Origin: Fragilaria crotonensis
Taxonomy: Eukaryota > Bacillariophyta > Fragilariophyceae > Fragilariales > Fragilariaceae
Length of the DNA stretch: 36,186 bases
Assembly (NCBI GenBank): GCA_022925895.1
Contig: JAKSYS010000641.1
Location: forward strand, 1-36,186
Direction of reading: 5' to 3'
Below are positions 10,861-22,000 of this stretch, one piece after another. The first letter of the stretch is position 1; every line of letters begins with the position of its first letter. Made by a program: the position numbers and the translations under genes. The notes under the pieces are model-generated. The model searched no databases, was not told the origin of the DNA, and saw only the letters and a list, made by a program, of their open reading frames with translations.

Positions 10861-13800
10861 ATGGGTGTGAGAGGGCTCTGGCGACTCTTGCTACCGATAG
10901 GACGTCGAATATCCATCGAAGTCCTGGAGGGTCAGATTATTGCCATTGATGCCTCTATTTGGCTAACCCAATTCTTGAAGGCCATGCGTGATCCCGACAC
11001 GGGTAGCGTAAAGCCTGCTGCTCATTTGATTGGCTTTTTTCGAAGGCTCGCCAAGCTTCGATTTCATGGGATCCGACCTGTATTGGTCTTTGACGGGCCC
11101 ACGCCCATCATCAAGCGACGAGAACTGGCGCTAAGACGGCAGAGACGAGAACAGTTTGCACCAACGGCAGATGGCGCAGTGCTACGACTCGCAAAGCGAT
11201 TGCTGATTCAAGAAATCAAAAAGTCAAAACAGCTACAGAAAGAAAATGATGGAGCGGTGCAGGTTGATGGATTCAATCTTCCAAGCGACGATCGACCACA
11301 TGGGGAATCAGTCAATCTGAAGCGCCGTGGCTCAGATAATGACGCGGTGGTGATGAAGGTCGATGCACAGTTGGAAGAGACTTCGGAGGAAGTCGCCCGT
11401 GCTTTGCAGGAACAAGAGTGGCAGCTGGACGATAGAGTCAATACACCAGAAGGAGCCGTACATGCGGAGACCTCGGAGGAAATTGCGCGGGCCTTGCAGG
11501 AAGAGCAGTGGGACGACGGGCAAGAAAACAGCGAGAGAGCACCTCCGAACAATGATTGGGATCTTCCGATCCAAGAGGAGAATAGCGACGAATCTTCATC
11601 AACGCGTCCTTTCAAGAAGCTTCGCAGCGGTGTTGATCCCTTCCGAGACCATGACGGCACCCTCGACGTAGTATACTTGAACTCGTTGCCGGCAAGCACT
11701 CGCAAGGATGTCATTGAGGAAGCTCTCAGGAAACAGAGACTGAATAGTCGCAAGGAATTTATGCCAGTGGCAGGACAGCCAGCCGAATACTCAAAAGTAC
11801 AGCTTAGAAATTTCCTCCGATCGACCCGGTTGAATAAAAGCATTGTCAAGATGGGACAGCAGTCCACAACCTTAAGCGCTACGGAAGGGGAACAAATCGC
11901 ATCAGATCCCACTCGCCGCATGATTTTCGAGAAATTCGACGAACAAGTGAAGTTGAAGTCGTCCGTAGGTTTCGTGCAAAAAGGACTCAAAGACGAAGTT
12001 GATTCCGACGCTGATTGGGACAATGGGACAGACGCCGAGGAAAGCAACTGCAATGTAGACCTTTCCAGGAATGTCAAAAGGAAAAAAATGGTCATTGTAG
12101 ATTCATCGGACGAAGATGACCAATTAGACAAAGGTGCGTCTCCGAGTATTGCCGTCGCGCGCAGCGACGTACTGGATGTACAATGCCCTTCATCGCCTGT
12201 GCCTATTTCGAATGATGACTTTCAAGGAGGGGGGTTCCTGAAGGGCACACCAGATTCGAGCAATGATCAGCTAGGCCAAACGATTTCCACCTACGAGTAT
12301 CAAGGTTATGGCTCTATTCACACCCTGAAGGAAGGCAAGTCTGAGCACTCACATCAGTCTCACCTCCAAGATCGCGAGATAGCATGCGCCCTTCTGTCGA
12401 AAGCTCCCGAGAAGGCTGTCACCTCCGATGGGCAAAATGCTGACGATGATTCAGTTGATTGGGAAGATGGTGACGCTGCGCCAGATTCAGACGATGACAG
12501 CCGCGGGAGCGTTTCTGTTGAAACTTTGCCAGACTGCCCGCGTACGACCCCGATGATTGACGAAAACTTTGACACTCTCAATGATGAAAAGATTGTCACC
12601 CAAAATCTCGCTGCGCTTTATCAAGCTCAATCTACTGCTGCAAATCTTACCAATTGGGCGGGTCGGGCTTTTCGTCGGGCAATTGCGCAACACGAAGAAA
12701 ATGGTGTGATAAATGCGTCAGCGGTTGGAAGCAAGGCAAGTACTTCCAGAGCCGATCGCGTGGCTTTCAGGCCACTCGCCTCCCTTCCGACGCAGGCTAT
12801 CGATGGTCCTGTTGCAAACGACGAAGGTGGTAAAGGCATTCTGGGTGCGATCATTTCATCAGATGATGTTGAGGGCCACGAAACTCGCCTTCCAACTGGA
12901 GGCGAGTTTGCGACTCCTGAGAAAGATACTCAAGGCGGGGAAAGTGTGATCAACGCACTGGACGGTTTCAAGCCAGCGATCCACAGGCATGAACCTGATA
13001 CGGACAATGTCGTTGACCTTAGGAAGTTGGGAGCGCCACCTACAGAGCTGGGTGGAGAAAGTGGTCAGCACGAAACTGATGACGTGAGAGCTGCAAGTGG
13101 AGTGCGTACAGAAAGGACGCGACCCGTCGACCGAACTAACGCGACTCAAGAGCTCTTGGCAGAAGAAGAAGAGCTCGAGGCGGAACGACGACGCCATGCT
13201 CGCGACATGCAGACAATAGACGACGAAATGAAGTCAGAGATCATCTCGTTGATCAAGTTATTCGGTATCCCATACTTAGAATCGCCAGCTGAGGCGGAGG
13301 CTCAGTGCGTCGCTCTAGAGGCGCTTGGCCTTGTAGATGGAATTGTCACAGAGGATAGCGACGTGTTTGTGTTCGGAGGCAAGACGATTTACCGCAATAT
13401 GTTCGACGATCAAAAGTTTGTCGAAGTCTATCGGGCGGAGGATGCCATGAAGGAGATGTCGTTAGGGAGGGAGGAAATGGTAGCAATGGCCATGTTACTT
13501 GGTGGTGATTACACTGACGGTGTCAAAGGCGTTGGCATAGTGAACGCCATGGAAATAATGGAAGCATTTCCAATGTCTCCAGACGTGAAGGAGGGCCTTC
13601 GAAAATTCCGAACGTGGCTTGATGGCTTTGATCCCTTGGATGTTTCTGTATCTAGCTCGAGCGATATCGAGGGGCTTACTGGTCTTCAGAGATTTCACGC
13701 TAGCCACAAATCGGCCCGCTTGCGATGGATATGTCCTCCAAACTTTCCAGCGGAAAACGTGCTCAATGCTTATTTGAATCCTGTTGTTGATACTTCATCA

Positions 13801-14043
13801 GAGCGGTTCTCCTGGGGTGTCCCTGATGCTGACGAGCTTGTGAAGTTCTGTACCCGAAACATGGGATGGGAGGCCTCGGAAACAAGACGAATGCTGGACC
13901 CTATCATCAAGAGAGCTGAGGGTGGTATGAGACAGACTCGACTCGATACCTTTATGAGGTATTCTGACAATATTCAATTCGCCGACGTCAGATCAAAACG
14001 TTTGCGCACGGTGTTCGAAGGGGTTCGGAAGGATACGGCGTGA
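10861..14043 (+). CDS. XPG/RAD2-family structure-specific endonuclease (nucleotide excision repair)
   Basis: An unbroken 1060-residue protein of the FEN1/XPG superfamily. The N region opens MGVRGLWRLL, with D30 in IIAIDASIWL and D78 in VLVFDGPTPIIKRRE. The I region follows after a long spacer. It has E811 and E813 in EAEAQC, D832 and D834 in TEDSDVFVFGG, and D883 in GGDYTDGVKGVG. These are the metal-binding positions of the family. The very long spacer between N and I regions is the mark of XPG/RAD2 as opposed to FEN1, and the length fits human XPG (about 1190). The spacer has two UIM-like repeats (about 173-187 and 203-217) and acidic segments with Trp (W386, W534) that could bind TFIIH. A PIP-box-like QTRLDTFM (1025-1032) lies near the end. 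Family members cut the 3' side of a damaged-DNA bubble in the nucleus. No introns. Confidence 0.93.
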   Translation: MGVRGLWRLLLPIGRRISIEVLEGQIIAIDASIWLTQFLKAMRDPDTGSVKPAAHLIGFFRRLAKLRFHGIRPVLVFDGPTPIIKRRELALRRQRREQFAPTADGAVLRLAKRLLIQEIKKSKQLQKENDGAVQVDGFNLPSDDRPHGESVNLKRRGSDNDAVVMKVDAQLEETSEEVARALQEQEWQLDDRVNTPEGAVHAETSEEIARALQEEQWDDGQENSERAPPNNDWDLPIQEENSDESSSTRPFKKLRSGVDPFRDHDGTLDVVYLNSLPASTRKDVIEEALRKQRLNSRKEFMPVAGQPAEYSKVQLRNFLRSTRLNKSIVKMGQQSTTLSATEGEQIASDPTRRMIFEKFDEQVKLKSSVGFVQKGLKDEVDSDADWDNGTDAEESNCNVDLSRNVKRKKMVIVDSSDEDDQLDKGASPSIAVARSDVLDVQCPSSPVPISNDDFQGGGFLKGTPDSSNDQLGQTISTYEYQGYGSIHTLKEGKSEHSHQSHLQDREIACALLSKAPEKAVTSDGQNADDDSVDWEDGDAAPDSDDDSRGSVSVETLPDCPRTTPMIDENFDTLNDEKIVTQNLAALYQAQSTAANLTNWAGRAFRRAIAQHEENGVINASAVGSKASTSRADRVAFRPLASLPTQAIDGPVANDEGGKGILGAIISSDDVEGHETRLPTGGEFATPEKDTQGGESVINALDGFKPAIHRHEPDTDNVVDLRKLGAPPTELGGESGQHETDDVRAASGVRTERTRPVDRTNATQELLAEEEELEAERRRHARDMQTIDDEMKSEIISLIKLFGIPYLESPAEAEAQCVALEALGLVDGIVTEDSDVFVFGGKTIYRNMFDDQKFVEVYRAEDAMKEMSLGREEMVAMAMLLGGDYTDGVKGVGIVNAMEIMEAFPMSPDVKEGLRKFRTWLDGFDPLDVSVSSSSDIEGLTGLQRFHASHKSARLRWICPPNFPAENVLNAYLNPVVDTSSERFSWGVPDADELVKFCTRNMGWEASETRRMLDPIIKRAEGGMRQTRLDTFMRYSDNIQFADVRSKRLRTVFEGVRKDTA

Positions 14044-15984
14044 CCATTGCCTTGCGGCCTGTCCAGAAACACTACTTGCAATGGACTGGACCGACGAGCA
14101 CTCTGCATATTGTCTTTATCCGCGTTCTCCAGTATTAATGCGGAAGGGGACGTTTCAGGACATAGATACGAAGCCTTTTGAATTTCGTCAAAAGGACATG
14201 AACGAACCTGACATGTCTTGGGCACCTGCACCGTATAGAAGTGCATATTTTGAAAAGGTCCGCAGAAACTTATGCCACGATGAATAAGGCCAACTCTTAT
14301 GATGATGTTAGTATGTTATCCGTATGCTTGAGCATCAGCTAAAAATGGTCCAGCAATTGTCGGTGATATAAGTGGTCGTGTTGCTGAGAAGTGCTGAAGC
14401 CGATCACAACAATGCAGAGGCGGCATGATGAGATAGTCAGGAACAGGTGATAGGTTTGGATAAAATATTAGAAGTTATATTGACCTCAATGTTGGTGATG
14501 GGTTCCTTGATGTGCCCTTTTGCGAGTGCCTTGCACCTACGGGTCTCTGGAGGGTGTAGTGGTTGTGAGTGAGTTGTCAAACCAGGTCTATGTCAGCACC
14601 ACCACTCTCACTATGTTGTCCTGGTAAGAAGTTGCTGTGCCTTTGTCTGAGTCAGATAGGAGGTTAAACCCCACCAGTTTCCTTGGTATAACTTCAGAAA
14701 GAAGAGCCAGCCTGCAGCAAGGAGCTGATGGTGTCTGGAGACATAAGTTGAAGTAAAAGGAAGAAGGGCATAAAGCATGTCATTCATGAGCTATGCTAAG
14801 TTTGTCGATTGTCATTCTTGCGACTAGGAATCACGAAAGGTCCCTCGTAGCAATGGGTGACATGCTGGTTAGAGTTTTAAAAAAGAGGACAGGTATGTAA
14901 CGTGTATTGTGACTTATGATGGATTGTGATGTAAAGTTTACAGGGACAGAAGAAAGTAATTGTAGCGCATTCATATGCACTATTGTGTTTGTACAGGTGA
15001 GTGTGTGGGTAGTAATAGATACGTGATTCAGGTTCATATCTTTGACAAATCAATTGATATTCAATGAGTAATTGGATGTACTAGCTGGGCTACTATAAGC
15101 GACAGGTAAACAAGGGTACAAAGAAGTGGTCAATTCAGAAAGAGTAACATGTGTTTCTAGTGCTAATTGCAAGATTTGATTTAAAATGTAATGAACTTAA
15201 AATACCATGGTTCTTAGATTATTTTTAATTTTGTTCATGAAGAAATTATTATTGAATTTGCTTCAAGAAGAAGGTGACATAAGTTGTACTGGAGTTGTAA
15301 GTTTTGGTCTCCATTGACACATATAAATTGCGATGATGGTCAAATGCTGCTATGCCATTTGTGAGTCTTGATAGATATTTGTTGGCATTCACCATTGCAA
15401 CAAGCAAAAGAGCAAAAGTGATCATTTTTACATCAGCAACGCCAATTGCAGGGAAGGCAGTAAATGAAGACGACAGTAGGATGGATCACCATATTGCAAT
15501 AACTCTTGCATTTTCTCCCGAAGGGTACTTGTACCACCTGGTACGACGTACTATAGTATTTAACTATATACGCTACTAGGAGTAGTACCAGGCTTTTAGT
15601 GTATTCATAATTTATTTATAACCCTTGCTGAACATGAATGCAGATATATTGAAGGAAACGAGGAGAAACCGTATAGCATGTATCTACTCGGAGTATATAT
15701 TTATGTACAGGGTCATTTGCGAATTTCTCAGTGCTCAGATTTCTACTCGTAATATCCCGGAATTGAAATGACTGATGCTCATGTCTTGTGTAATTTGTGT
15801 GGTAGGCTACCGCGGAACACAAAATCAATTGCTTTAAAGCTCCGTCAAGATACGCTTGACCTCTCTTTGATCTGCTCTCTTTGCATCGATCAACTGGTGT
15901 TGTTCCAGAGCACTCAACTGAACTGACGGATAGCCCACTTTTGATTTCAGTCATCGTCTTCAATTGATCGATTTCCTTAAGAAT
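14044..15984. other. Long intergenic region without a supported gene
   Basis: About 1.9 kb, AT-rich especially at 14880-15330, with only small, unconvincing open frames. A 115-codon minus-strand frame at 15616-15963 lacks an ATG at its edge and shows no domain. At 15526-15550 there is a GTAC-rich palindrome, GTACCACCTGGTAC, followed by AGTAGTACCAGG near 15581. Both are possible promoter elements of the downstream cytochrome b561 gene. No RNA gene recognised. Confidence 0.5.
15531..15544. promoter_or_regulatory. GTACCA-CC-TGGTAC palindrome
   Basis: A perfect dyad with 6-base arms and a two-base spacer, about 450 bases upstream of the DOMON/cytochrome b561 start. Related dyads occur at 19471-19485, 21771-21780 and 24315-24325, mostly near other gene starts. 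A regulatory role is inferred from recurrence only. Confidence 0.35.
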
Positions 15985-17886
15985 ATGATCATCATGACTG
16001 CTAGATGGCGATTGGCCCTGGTACTTGTGTCCGTGTCTATTGCAAAAGCCACCACCATCATCGACGCAACTGCTAACTTTTCCCCGTCAAGTGAGGCCGA
16101 GTACGATCATGAAATCATTTTGATCCCAGGAGAAATGGCCTTTCACTGGAACGATGTGAGCGGGAATACAATTGACTGTCGCCTTGTTCATACGGCTCCT
16201 TCCGTCGACAAAGCTCCTTCCTGGATCGGGTTAGGTTTTTACGATACATTCTCCAACACCGATCCTATCAGTGCAGATTCGCAACTCATCATCGGTTCTG
16301 ACGCCGTGATTGGGTTGGTGGCAACCTCAATTGTCAAGAAGTATGGTTTGGACGGAATGACCGTTAACGCAACCGACGGTGTTCACCCTCTAGAGCATCA
16401 GACATTGATTAATCCTTCCATCAAGCAGCACAATGCTGACGACGGAACTGCCACGACTATCTTGACATTTACCAAAGAGTTGGAGGAATCGAACGTTGAA
16501 GAGGTGCGACTACGAAAAGAAGGGATGAATGTCTTCATCTTCGGCGAGGGCGCACCCGGTGAGACCACCCTTGTCATGAACGACCAATGGGGGGCATTCA
16601 CGCTGGACATGGCGGCTGTCGAAGCTCGTACTGCATATGGGGAGCCCGGAAGCTCTTCAAAAGGAACTGACGGAGGCGCGTCCACTTCGGATGGAAGTGC
16701 CAACACAGCCCGCATCGTTGATGGACAATGCGGATCGGAGCTCGAAGGGTATGATCACCAATTCATAGCGACATCAGACGTCACCTTCTATTGGAAGATT
16801 GATGGAAACATTCTCAAGGCTGCTCTCAAGGTTAAGAAAGTTGCTTGGGTTGGCTTTGCTATCTCTGACAATGGAATGATGATTGGTTCCGAGGCCATCA
16901 TTGGAATGCCTTCCGAGTCAACCGCCACCAAATATATCCTTGGTGATAAGCAAGTAGGGGCAATTGTTGCTACCAAGGATACAACGAGCTTGAAGGCCGC
17001 ATCCATCCAACAGGGAGATGGATCCACAACATTGACCTTCGAGAACGCTTTGGATGTCTCCAGTGACACGCACCCAATTATTTCGACTGGCCTCAATACC
17101 TTCCTTTTTGCTGTTGGAAAAGACAACCAGTTTGGTTACCACGCAAGTCGTGGAAGCTTCCGTATTGACTTGGCCAGTTGTGAGGGTTCCGGAACGACGA
17201 CAACGAAGACACACATGGGTGCATTCGCTGCGCACGGAACTATGGCTACGTTGGCATGGGCGATCGCATCGCCGTTCGCAATGACAGTTGCATGGTTCCG
17301 AACTCTCGTGCCAAGTTCATGGATTTACATTCACGTTTTCTCAAACGTGTGCTCGTTCTTCTTCACTCTCATCGCAGTTATCATTGCAATCTCAGCTGTC
17401 AGCGTCCAGCAAGACTCATCGCACTTCAATAATCCACACCATTGGGTGGGCATCATCATGTTGGTTGGAATAACTTTCCAAGTCATGAATGGTTTCCTTC
17501 GTCCGCCGGTTGAGAAGCGAGACCCATACTCCACTTCGCACTATGATATTGACCGCGGCTTCATCAAGTGGCCACGGTCTCCGCGCGAGGTTTGGTATTT
17601 CTCTCACCGAGTGACTGGTATATCATTGCTCGGGATGGGCATTTACCAGATTGTGAGTGGTTTGGATCTGTTTGCTGCAAACTATAATGTGTCCAGTATC
17701 GCTCCTTTGTTTTGGGGTTACGTTGCAATCTTCGCATTCTGCTTGATTTCTCTCAAGTTCTGGATCATGTATGAGGAGTACAAGGCTCGTCGTGGAATGG
17801 AAGCTATGCATGTCGAACACCGAAGTGGTGCCTCAGCTGGAGGTCCCAGTGATGACCTCGTTCCTGTCCAGTTCGACATGTCTTGA
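15985..17886 (+). CDS. Secreted-side double DOMON plus cytochrome b561 transmembrane protein
   Basis: The first ATG in frame is at 15985 (a second is at 15994), giving 633 residues. Residues 1 to about 24 form a signal peptide (TARWRLALVLVSVSIAKA). DOMON domain 1 covers about 35-220, with WIGLGFYD. DOMON domain 2 covers about 253-400 and repeats the pattern (FYWKIDGN, WVGFAISD). From about 410 a cytochrome b561 core with several hydrophobic helices holds histidines matching the paired haem ligands: H417 (AAHGTM), H450 (YIHVFSN), H485/H486 (NPHHWVG) and H541 (SHRVTG). The tail is short and charged. DOMON domains bind haem or sugar. CYB561 proteins pass electrons across membranes, often from ascorbate to ferric iron or another acceptor. 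The protein is probably a transmembrane electron carrier; its substrate cannot be told from sequence. Confidence 0.9.
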   Translation: MIIMTARWRLALVLVSVSIAKATTIIDATANFSPSSEAEYDHEIILIPGEMAFHWNDVSGNTIDCRLVHTAPSVDKAPSWIGLGFYDTFSNTDPISADSQLIIGSDAVIGLVATSIVKKYGLDGMTVNATDGVHPLEHQTLINPSIKQHNADDGTATTILTFTKELEESNVEEVRLRKEGMNVFIFGEGAPGETTLVMNDQWGAFTLDMAAVEARTAYGEPGSSSKGTDGGASTSDGSANTARIVDGQCGSELEGYDHQFIATSDVTFYWKIDGNILKAALKVKKVAWVGFAISDNGMMIGSEAIIGMPSESTATKYILGDKQVGAIVATKDTTSLKAASIQQGDGSTTLTFENALDVSSDTHPIISTGLNTFLFAVGKDNQFGYHASRGSFRIDLASCEGSGTTTTKTHMGAFAAHGTMATLAWAIASPFAMTVAWFRTLVPSSWIYIHVFSNVCSFFFTLIAVIIAISAVSVQQDSSHFNNPHHWVGIIMLVGITFQVMNGFLRPPVEKRDPYSTSHYDIDRGFIKWPRSPREVWYFSHRVTGISLLGMGIYQIVSGLDLFAANYNVSSIAPLFWGYVAIFAFCLISLKFWIMYEEYKARRGMEAMHVEHRSGASAGGPSDDLVPVQFDMS

Positions 17887-18010
17887 GTAGAAGAGTCCTG
17901 TCGTATCGTCCTCGGACATATCTCGAGACGTAGAAAGCTTACGTGAAATAACTTGCATGGCGTTATCATTAAGAATCTAGAGCAGCACGTGTGCGCTTTT
18001 GAGTACGTTT
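17887..18010. other. Short convergent intergenic region
   Basis: Only 124 bases separate the stop codons of the plus-strand cytochrome b561 gene and the minus-strand F-box-like gene. Both 3' ends and their polyadenylation signals must lie here or overlap. No canonical AATAAA is seen. Confidence 0.5.
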
Positions 18011-19057
18011 TTACAGCCATCCACTTTTACTAAGGCATCCAGTTCCCTGGATAAGTTTTCCTTCTGTCTTTTTCTGAACGAAGCATTGCAATGACGTCAG
18101 ATTTTGCTGGGAAAGTTGTAACTCGCGGAAGACAACGGTCTGCATAATGAGACGCGACGTCTCCAGGATTTCTTCGTGGTAAGGTAACGAAGAAGAACCC
18201 ACACGGGCATCTCCGGCGCCCAGGAGTTGCTTGCTATGCTTGAAGGCCTTGCCTCCACACTTTCCACATGTTGCAAGGATTTGCTTCTGCAGAGAATCGC
18301 AAAAAGCAGGAGCTACGTCAAGGAGATCAACAGCCATACGCAGAGCCTTCCGGACATCGTTCCCTTGAATTGCGTCAGGTGCCTTCCCAAGCACGCTACG
18401 AAGATGCTCAAGATCGGAGAGAACTCTGGAACAGATTCTCGCGTGACGGATGAAGAGCGATGTTGATGATTCTATTTCGGACTTCGGTGGCAGAGGTTGT
18501 CTGAAATGCAACAGCGCCCTTGGCAGCATCACGTCCCCGATGGATAACATAATCTTCCGGAAGTGTTTGCTGACTAGGGAAAGGCGCACCAAACTCTTAG
18601 AAGCGGCCCCCAAGAAATCCAGCACGCCGCAAAAGACATCTGGCGCAAGCCTTTCAAGCGAAGGCTGCGTCTCCTCAGTTGGCTTCCCTAATCGAGTTAA
18701 TTGATGACGTATTTTCTTCGCCTGGGGCTCCGTAGGGTCGATGTCATTTGAGGACAACATCTCACTTAGGCAACGTCGTCGCCTTGAAACAAAAATTGAC
18801 TTTGACATAGGCGTGGACGAGCAATTTGGCTGAATTTTCTTCTGGTAGCGCGAAGTTTTGTGTTCGACGCTGAAGCGATTCGTTTGTGGTCCTTCGTTTT
18901 GATGATGCGTCCATGACAAACATTTTGTGAGCGTCGACGTGCAGGGGCGAGCTGCCGTTCCTTGGAGTGCGTGCTGACGTCTGCTCAATACGTCCATCAT
19001 AATGATTGTTTCTATAGACATCAAAGAAGGATTCGTAGCCATCCTCGGACATTCCAT
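18011..19057 (-). CDS. F-box-like domain protein
   Basis: The open frame extends upstream to 19300. However, its first 81 codons cover GTAC-rich palindromic sequence typical of the intergenic spaces here, so I prefer the ATG at 19057 (MECPRMATNPSL), giving 348 residues. Another possible start is 18808 (MSKSIFVSRRRR). Residues about 134-170 form an F-box-like helix set, LERLAPDVFCGVLDFL and then LVRLSLVSKHFRKIM. F-box proteins link targets to SKP1-cullin ubiquitin ligases. The C-terminal part has an ATCGKCGG motif with a CxxC pair and helices, but no recognisable leucine-rich, WD or Kelch repeats, so the target is unknown. A basic patch, SRRRRC, precedes the F-box. The F-box call rests on pattern alone. 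Confidence 0.65.
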   Translation of the reverse strand: MECPRMATNPSLMSIETIIMMDVLSRRQHALQGTAARPCTSTLTKCLSWTHHQNEGPQTNRFSVEHKTSRYQKKIQPNCSSTPMSKSIFVSRRRRCLSEMLSSNDIDPTEPQAKKIRHQLTRLGKPTEETQPSLERLAPDVFCGVLDFLGAASKSLVRLSLVSKHFRKIMLSIGDVMLPRALLHFRQPLPPKSEIESSTSLFIRHARICSRVLSDLEHLRSVLGKAPDAIQGNDVRKALRMAVDLLDVAPAFCDSLQKQILATCGKCGGKAFKHSKQLLGAGDARVGSSSLPYHEEILETSRLIMQTVVFRELQLSQQNLTSLQCFVQKKTEGKLIQGTGCLSKSGWL

Positions 19058-22000
19058 TGACCAATTAAAATTTTCAGTTGACCACGTCGGCGTTTGTGAT
19101 GTAAGATTCGTTTCTATGCACACGTCATGCCCACAACAATTGCTGACGCGTTCACACGGGAAACGGGAACCATGGTTCAGAGTGTACTGGAGTAGAAGTA
19201 CTTGTACCTGGTAGTACGAGTATCTCGTAGCTCGTACATCTGTTATCAGTACTGTACCGCCCTCGAGTGACTGTGGTTGTCCACACGTCAACATCATCAA
19301 GGCAGCGTCGAAGCAACAACTGCAAACTTGAGCATAGCTTATAGTATTACCAGGTACTACATTCTACTACAATAACAACAGCGTTCAGAGTTCCACTACA
19401 ACAATCGTTATCGAGCATGTACGCATATGTACAAGTGCTTTTTGGCAGAAGAATGCTAATGGGGAGGTTAGTACCAGCTTGGTACCTTCATTGTTGACAG
19501 ACTTCAGACTTATCAATCCATTGCAATGGCTTGCTGCTCCTAAGAATATCACTTGATGGCAGCAAGCAGAGCAGCATTGTTATGTACTTCATGTCAGATC
19601 CCTGCCTCTGATCATTAAATGTGTCATCGGCGTCAATCTCTTATTCACTTGGAACACATGATTCACTACACCAAACACGGTAGTAGTAGTACTCGATGAT
19701 TCACCGTAACTTGTTCATGGTGAATCCAGACACCATTTCTTGGAGTCTGTGATAGAAGGCATCACATTGGATTATTGCGGTGGACCACCAGGCCAGCATT
19801 CTCTGTGTCATCCAGGTGGACATCCTGAAAGATTTGGGCGACAAGCAATCCCTCTGCATTTTTTGTTCCTTTAGCTACTAGATACAGCATGCTGAAATAA
19901 TTTGGGCCACCAGCACTTGGTGCTGGCCTGTGATTTTTCCTGGGTATGCTGGAATATTCTGGACCACTTGGCCCACAGTGCTTGGAAGAATGCCTGCACC
20001 AAAATGCTCTCTCATGAACCTCTAGGTGACCGTGGGATTCTTGGTTTGGTGGCAGCATGATGTGATTTCTTTCACAAAGAGATAGAAATTGCTTCGCCAG
20101 GAATGGATGGAGATATTGCACAACAAACTTTTGGGACTGACCAAAAACTGACATTTAACACATTGAACTAAAATAATTAATGACGTGATACAGGCAGTAA
20201 TTGATGACGACACTACCACTGCTACATAATGCTTACCAACTCAGGTTGCTTTTGCGCTGCTCCAGTTAGCCTTAATGGTCTGTAGTGTTATGCTGGTGAA
20301 CCATGTTTGCTGTCTTCCAATGAATTTTCCTTTATTATGTTGGGTTCTCATTGGGTGTCTTTGAGTTATTGCTTTGGATGTACTATGATATTGGTGTGTA
20401 TGTACATAATTGCCCTCACTCAAATGATAGTACGAACAGAAAATGTAGCATCAGGAAACTGCTTATTTTGCACTTTACTAGAGCATCTTGTTTGTTGAAT
20501 GAAACTTCTGTCAACTTTAAGGTACCTTGATGTATTCATACATGAGATCATGATTGTGATCAAGATTTGTGTCCGTGCAACTTGACTTGTTACAATAAAC
20601 ACTGTTATGATTTTTTTAGCACCTGACCTTTCTTGACAACGGTAACCTGGGGCAAATTGTTGATCAGATTCATAAGACTTCCAATTGAAAACGTAGCACA
20701 TACGACCTAACATGATAAGTCGTGAGACTGCCAAGGCACAAATGGCAGCAGTATTGGTATGTTGTTCTCTGCAATGACAAGAACCTTTTGTGAACTCCCC
20801 TTACTAGTAGCGTGTCATTAATGCTTGCATGCTGCATACCAACTCTCTCATCAAATTGGAAGATGTGAAGCTTTACATCAAAAGCACATCCACCAGCATT
20901 TTGGTCAAACGGGGGCAAACAGCACACAAAAACATCACTTAACGTATTCAGCATCATGTAGTATGAGATCCTTGTTTTGGCAAACTCAATGTTGGAAATT
21001 CTCATTGCCAGGTATAAATCTTAAGATGCTATTCGCAGAAATGGAGAACTACTTGTAACTAGTGGGGACAATTCGTAACGTTGCTGAACAGTCTGGTTGT
21101 CTGGTTACACTTCAATCAATCGGCAATATACAAAAACAGGTACAAAGCTTATGATCTTTTGGCAGCACAGGTTTGAGAGCACTTGTATACGGAACAATAA
21201 CCAGATTATCATGATCTCATGAAATGTTCTTGATTTGGGAATTCATTGAGCTGAATCCAAGTATCAAATTGTTCTGTACTGGAAGGGAGGCGTCAAACTG
21301 ATTGCTTTGCTCACATACCATCTTAATACCAGAGCTTGGGTTAGTTTGTTTAGTGGAACTAATTTTGACAATTGTCTGGATCCTTAAGAATATGAACAGC
21401 ACAGACCCAATACAATTATATTACTTTTGGTAAACACATCAAAGTTGTGTGCCACAAACCTCAGCAGACCGCCGCAAGAACATAGGAACCATTAACACTG
21501 TGTTCGTACTTCGTCTTGAGTACCACTGTATGAGGTCTCAACTCTGTTTGGGAGGTCATCATCACAAATTACGACCTAAGATCAAAACGTGTGTATTCTT
21601 TTTTATTACTTATGATCAGATCACCGTGTCAGTATTTCATTATATACAGCCGATACATGTATATTGTGCATTGAGAGTTATTCGAATTTCCAATCATATA
21701 TACTACTCGGGAGTACTCCCGTAAACTTTATGATGACGTGCTAGTAGGGAGAGATGCCGCAATTTCTACAGTACCGGTACCAGGTAGCAGGTCACATTGT
21801 TCCGAAGGCAAACGTGAACTTGTTTTGCTGAGCAGTACACTTCTGCAAGAACACAATGGGTACAAGTTTACCCAACCTCTGCAATATGCCCTGATTACTA
21901 TGACATACATACTGGCATGGGATCTGGATTGGCAGAATTGGGACTATTTCCAGCCGACGGCGGGTGAAGTCCACTTCAAGCCCCGAAGTGCCTCAATCGA

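Noticed and set aside
11208..12131. 307-codon minus-strand open frame opposite the XPG-like gene
   Set aside because: It is Ser/Cys-rich shadow translation of the real coding strand, with no domain. The plus-strand frame has clear catalytic motifs.
15616..15963. 115-codon minus-strand ORF divergent from the cytochrome b561 gene
   Set aside because: It starts with TTG, lacks domains and covers likely promoter sequence.
19058..19300. N-terminal extension of the F-box-like protein to 19300
   Set aside because: The extra codons cover palindromic GTAC-rich intergenic DNA with unusual composition; the ATG at 19057 is preferred, though not proven.
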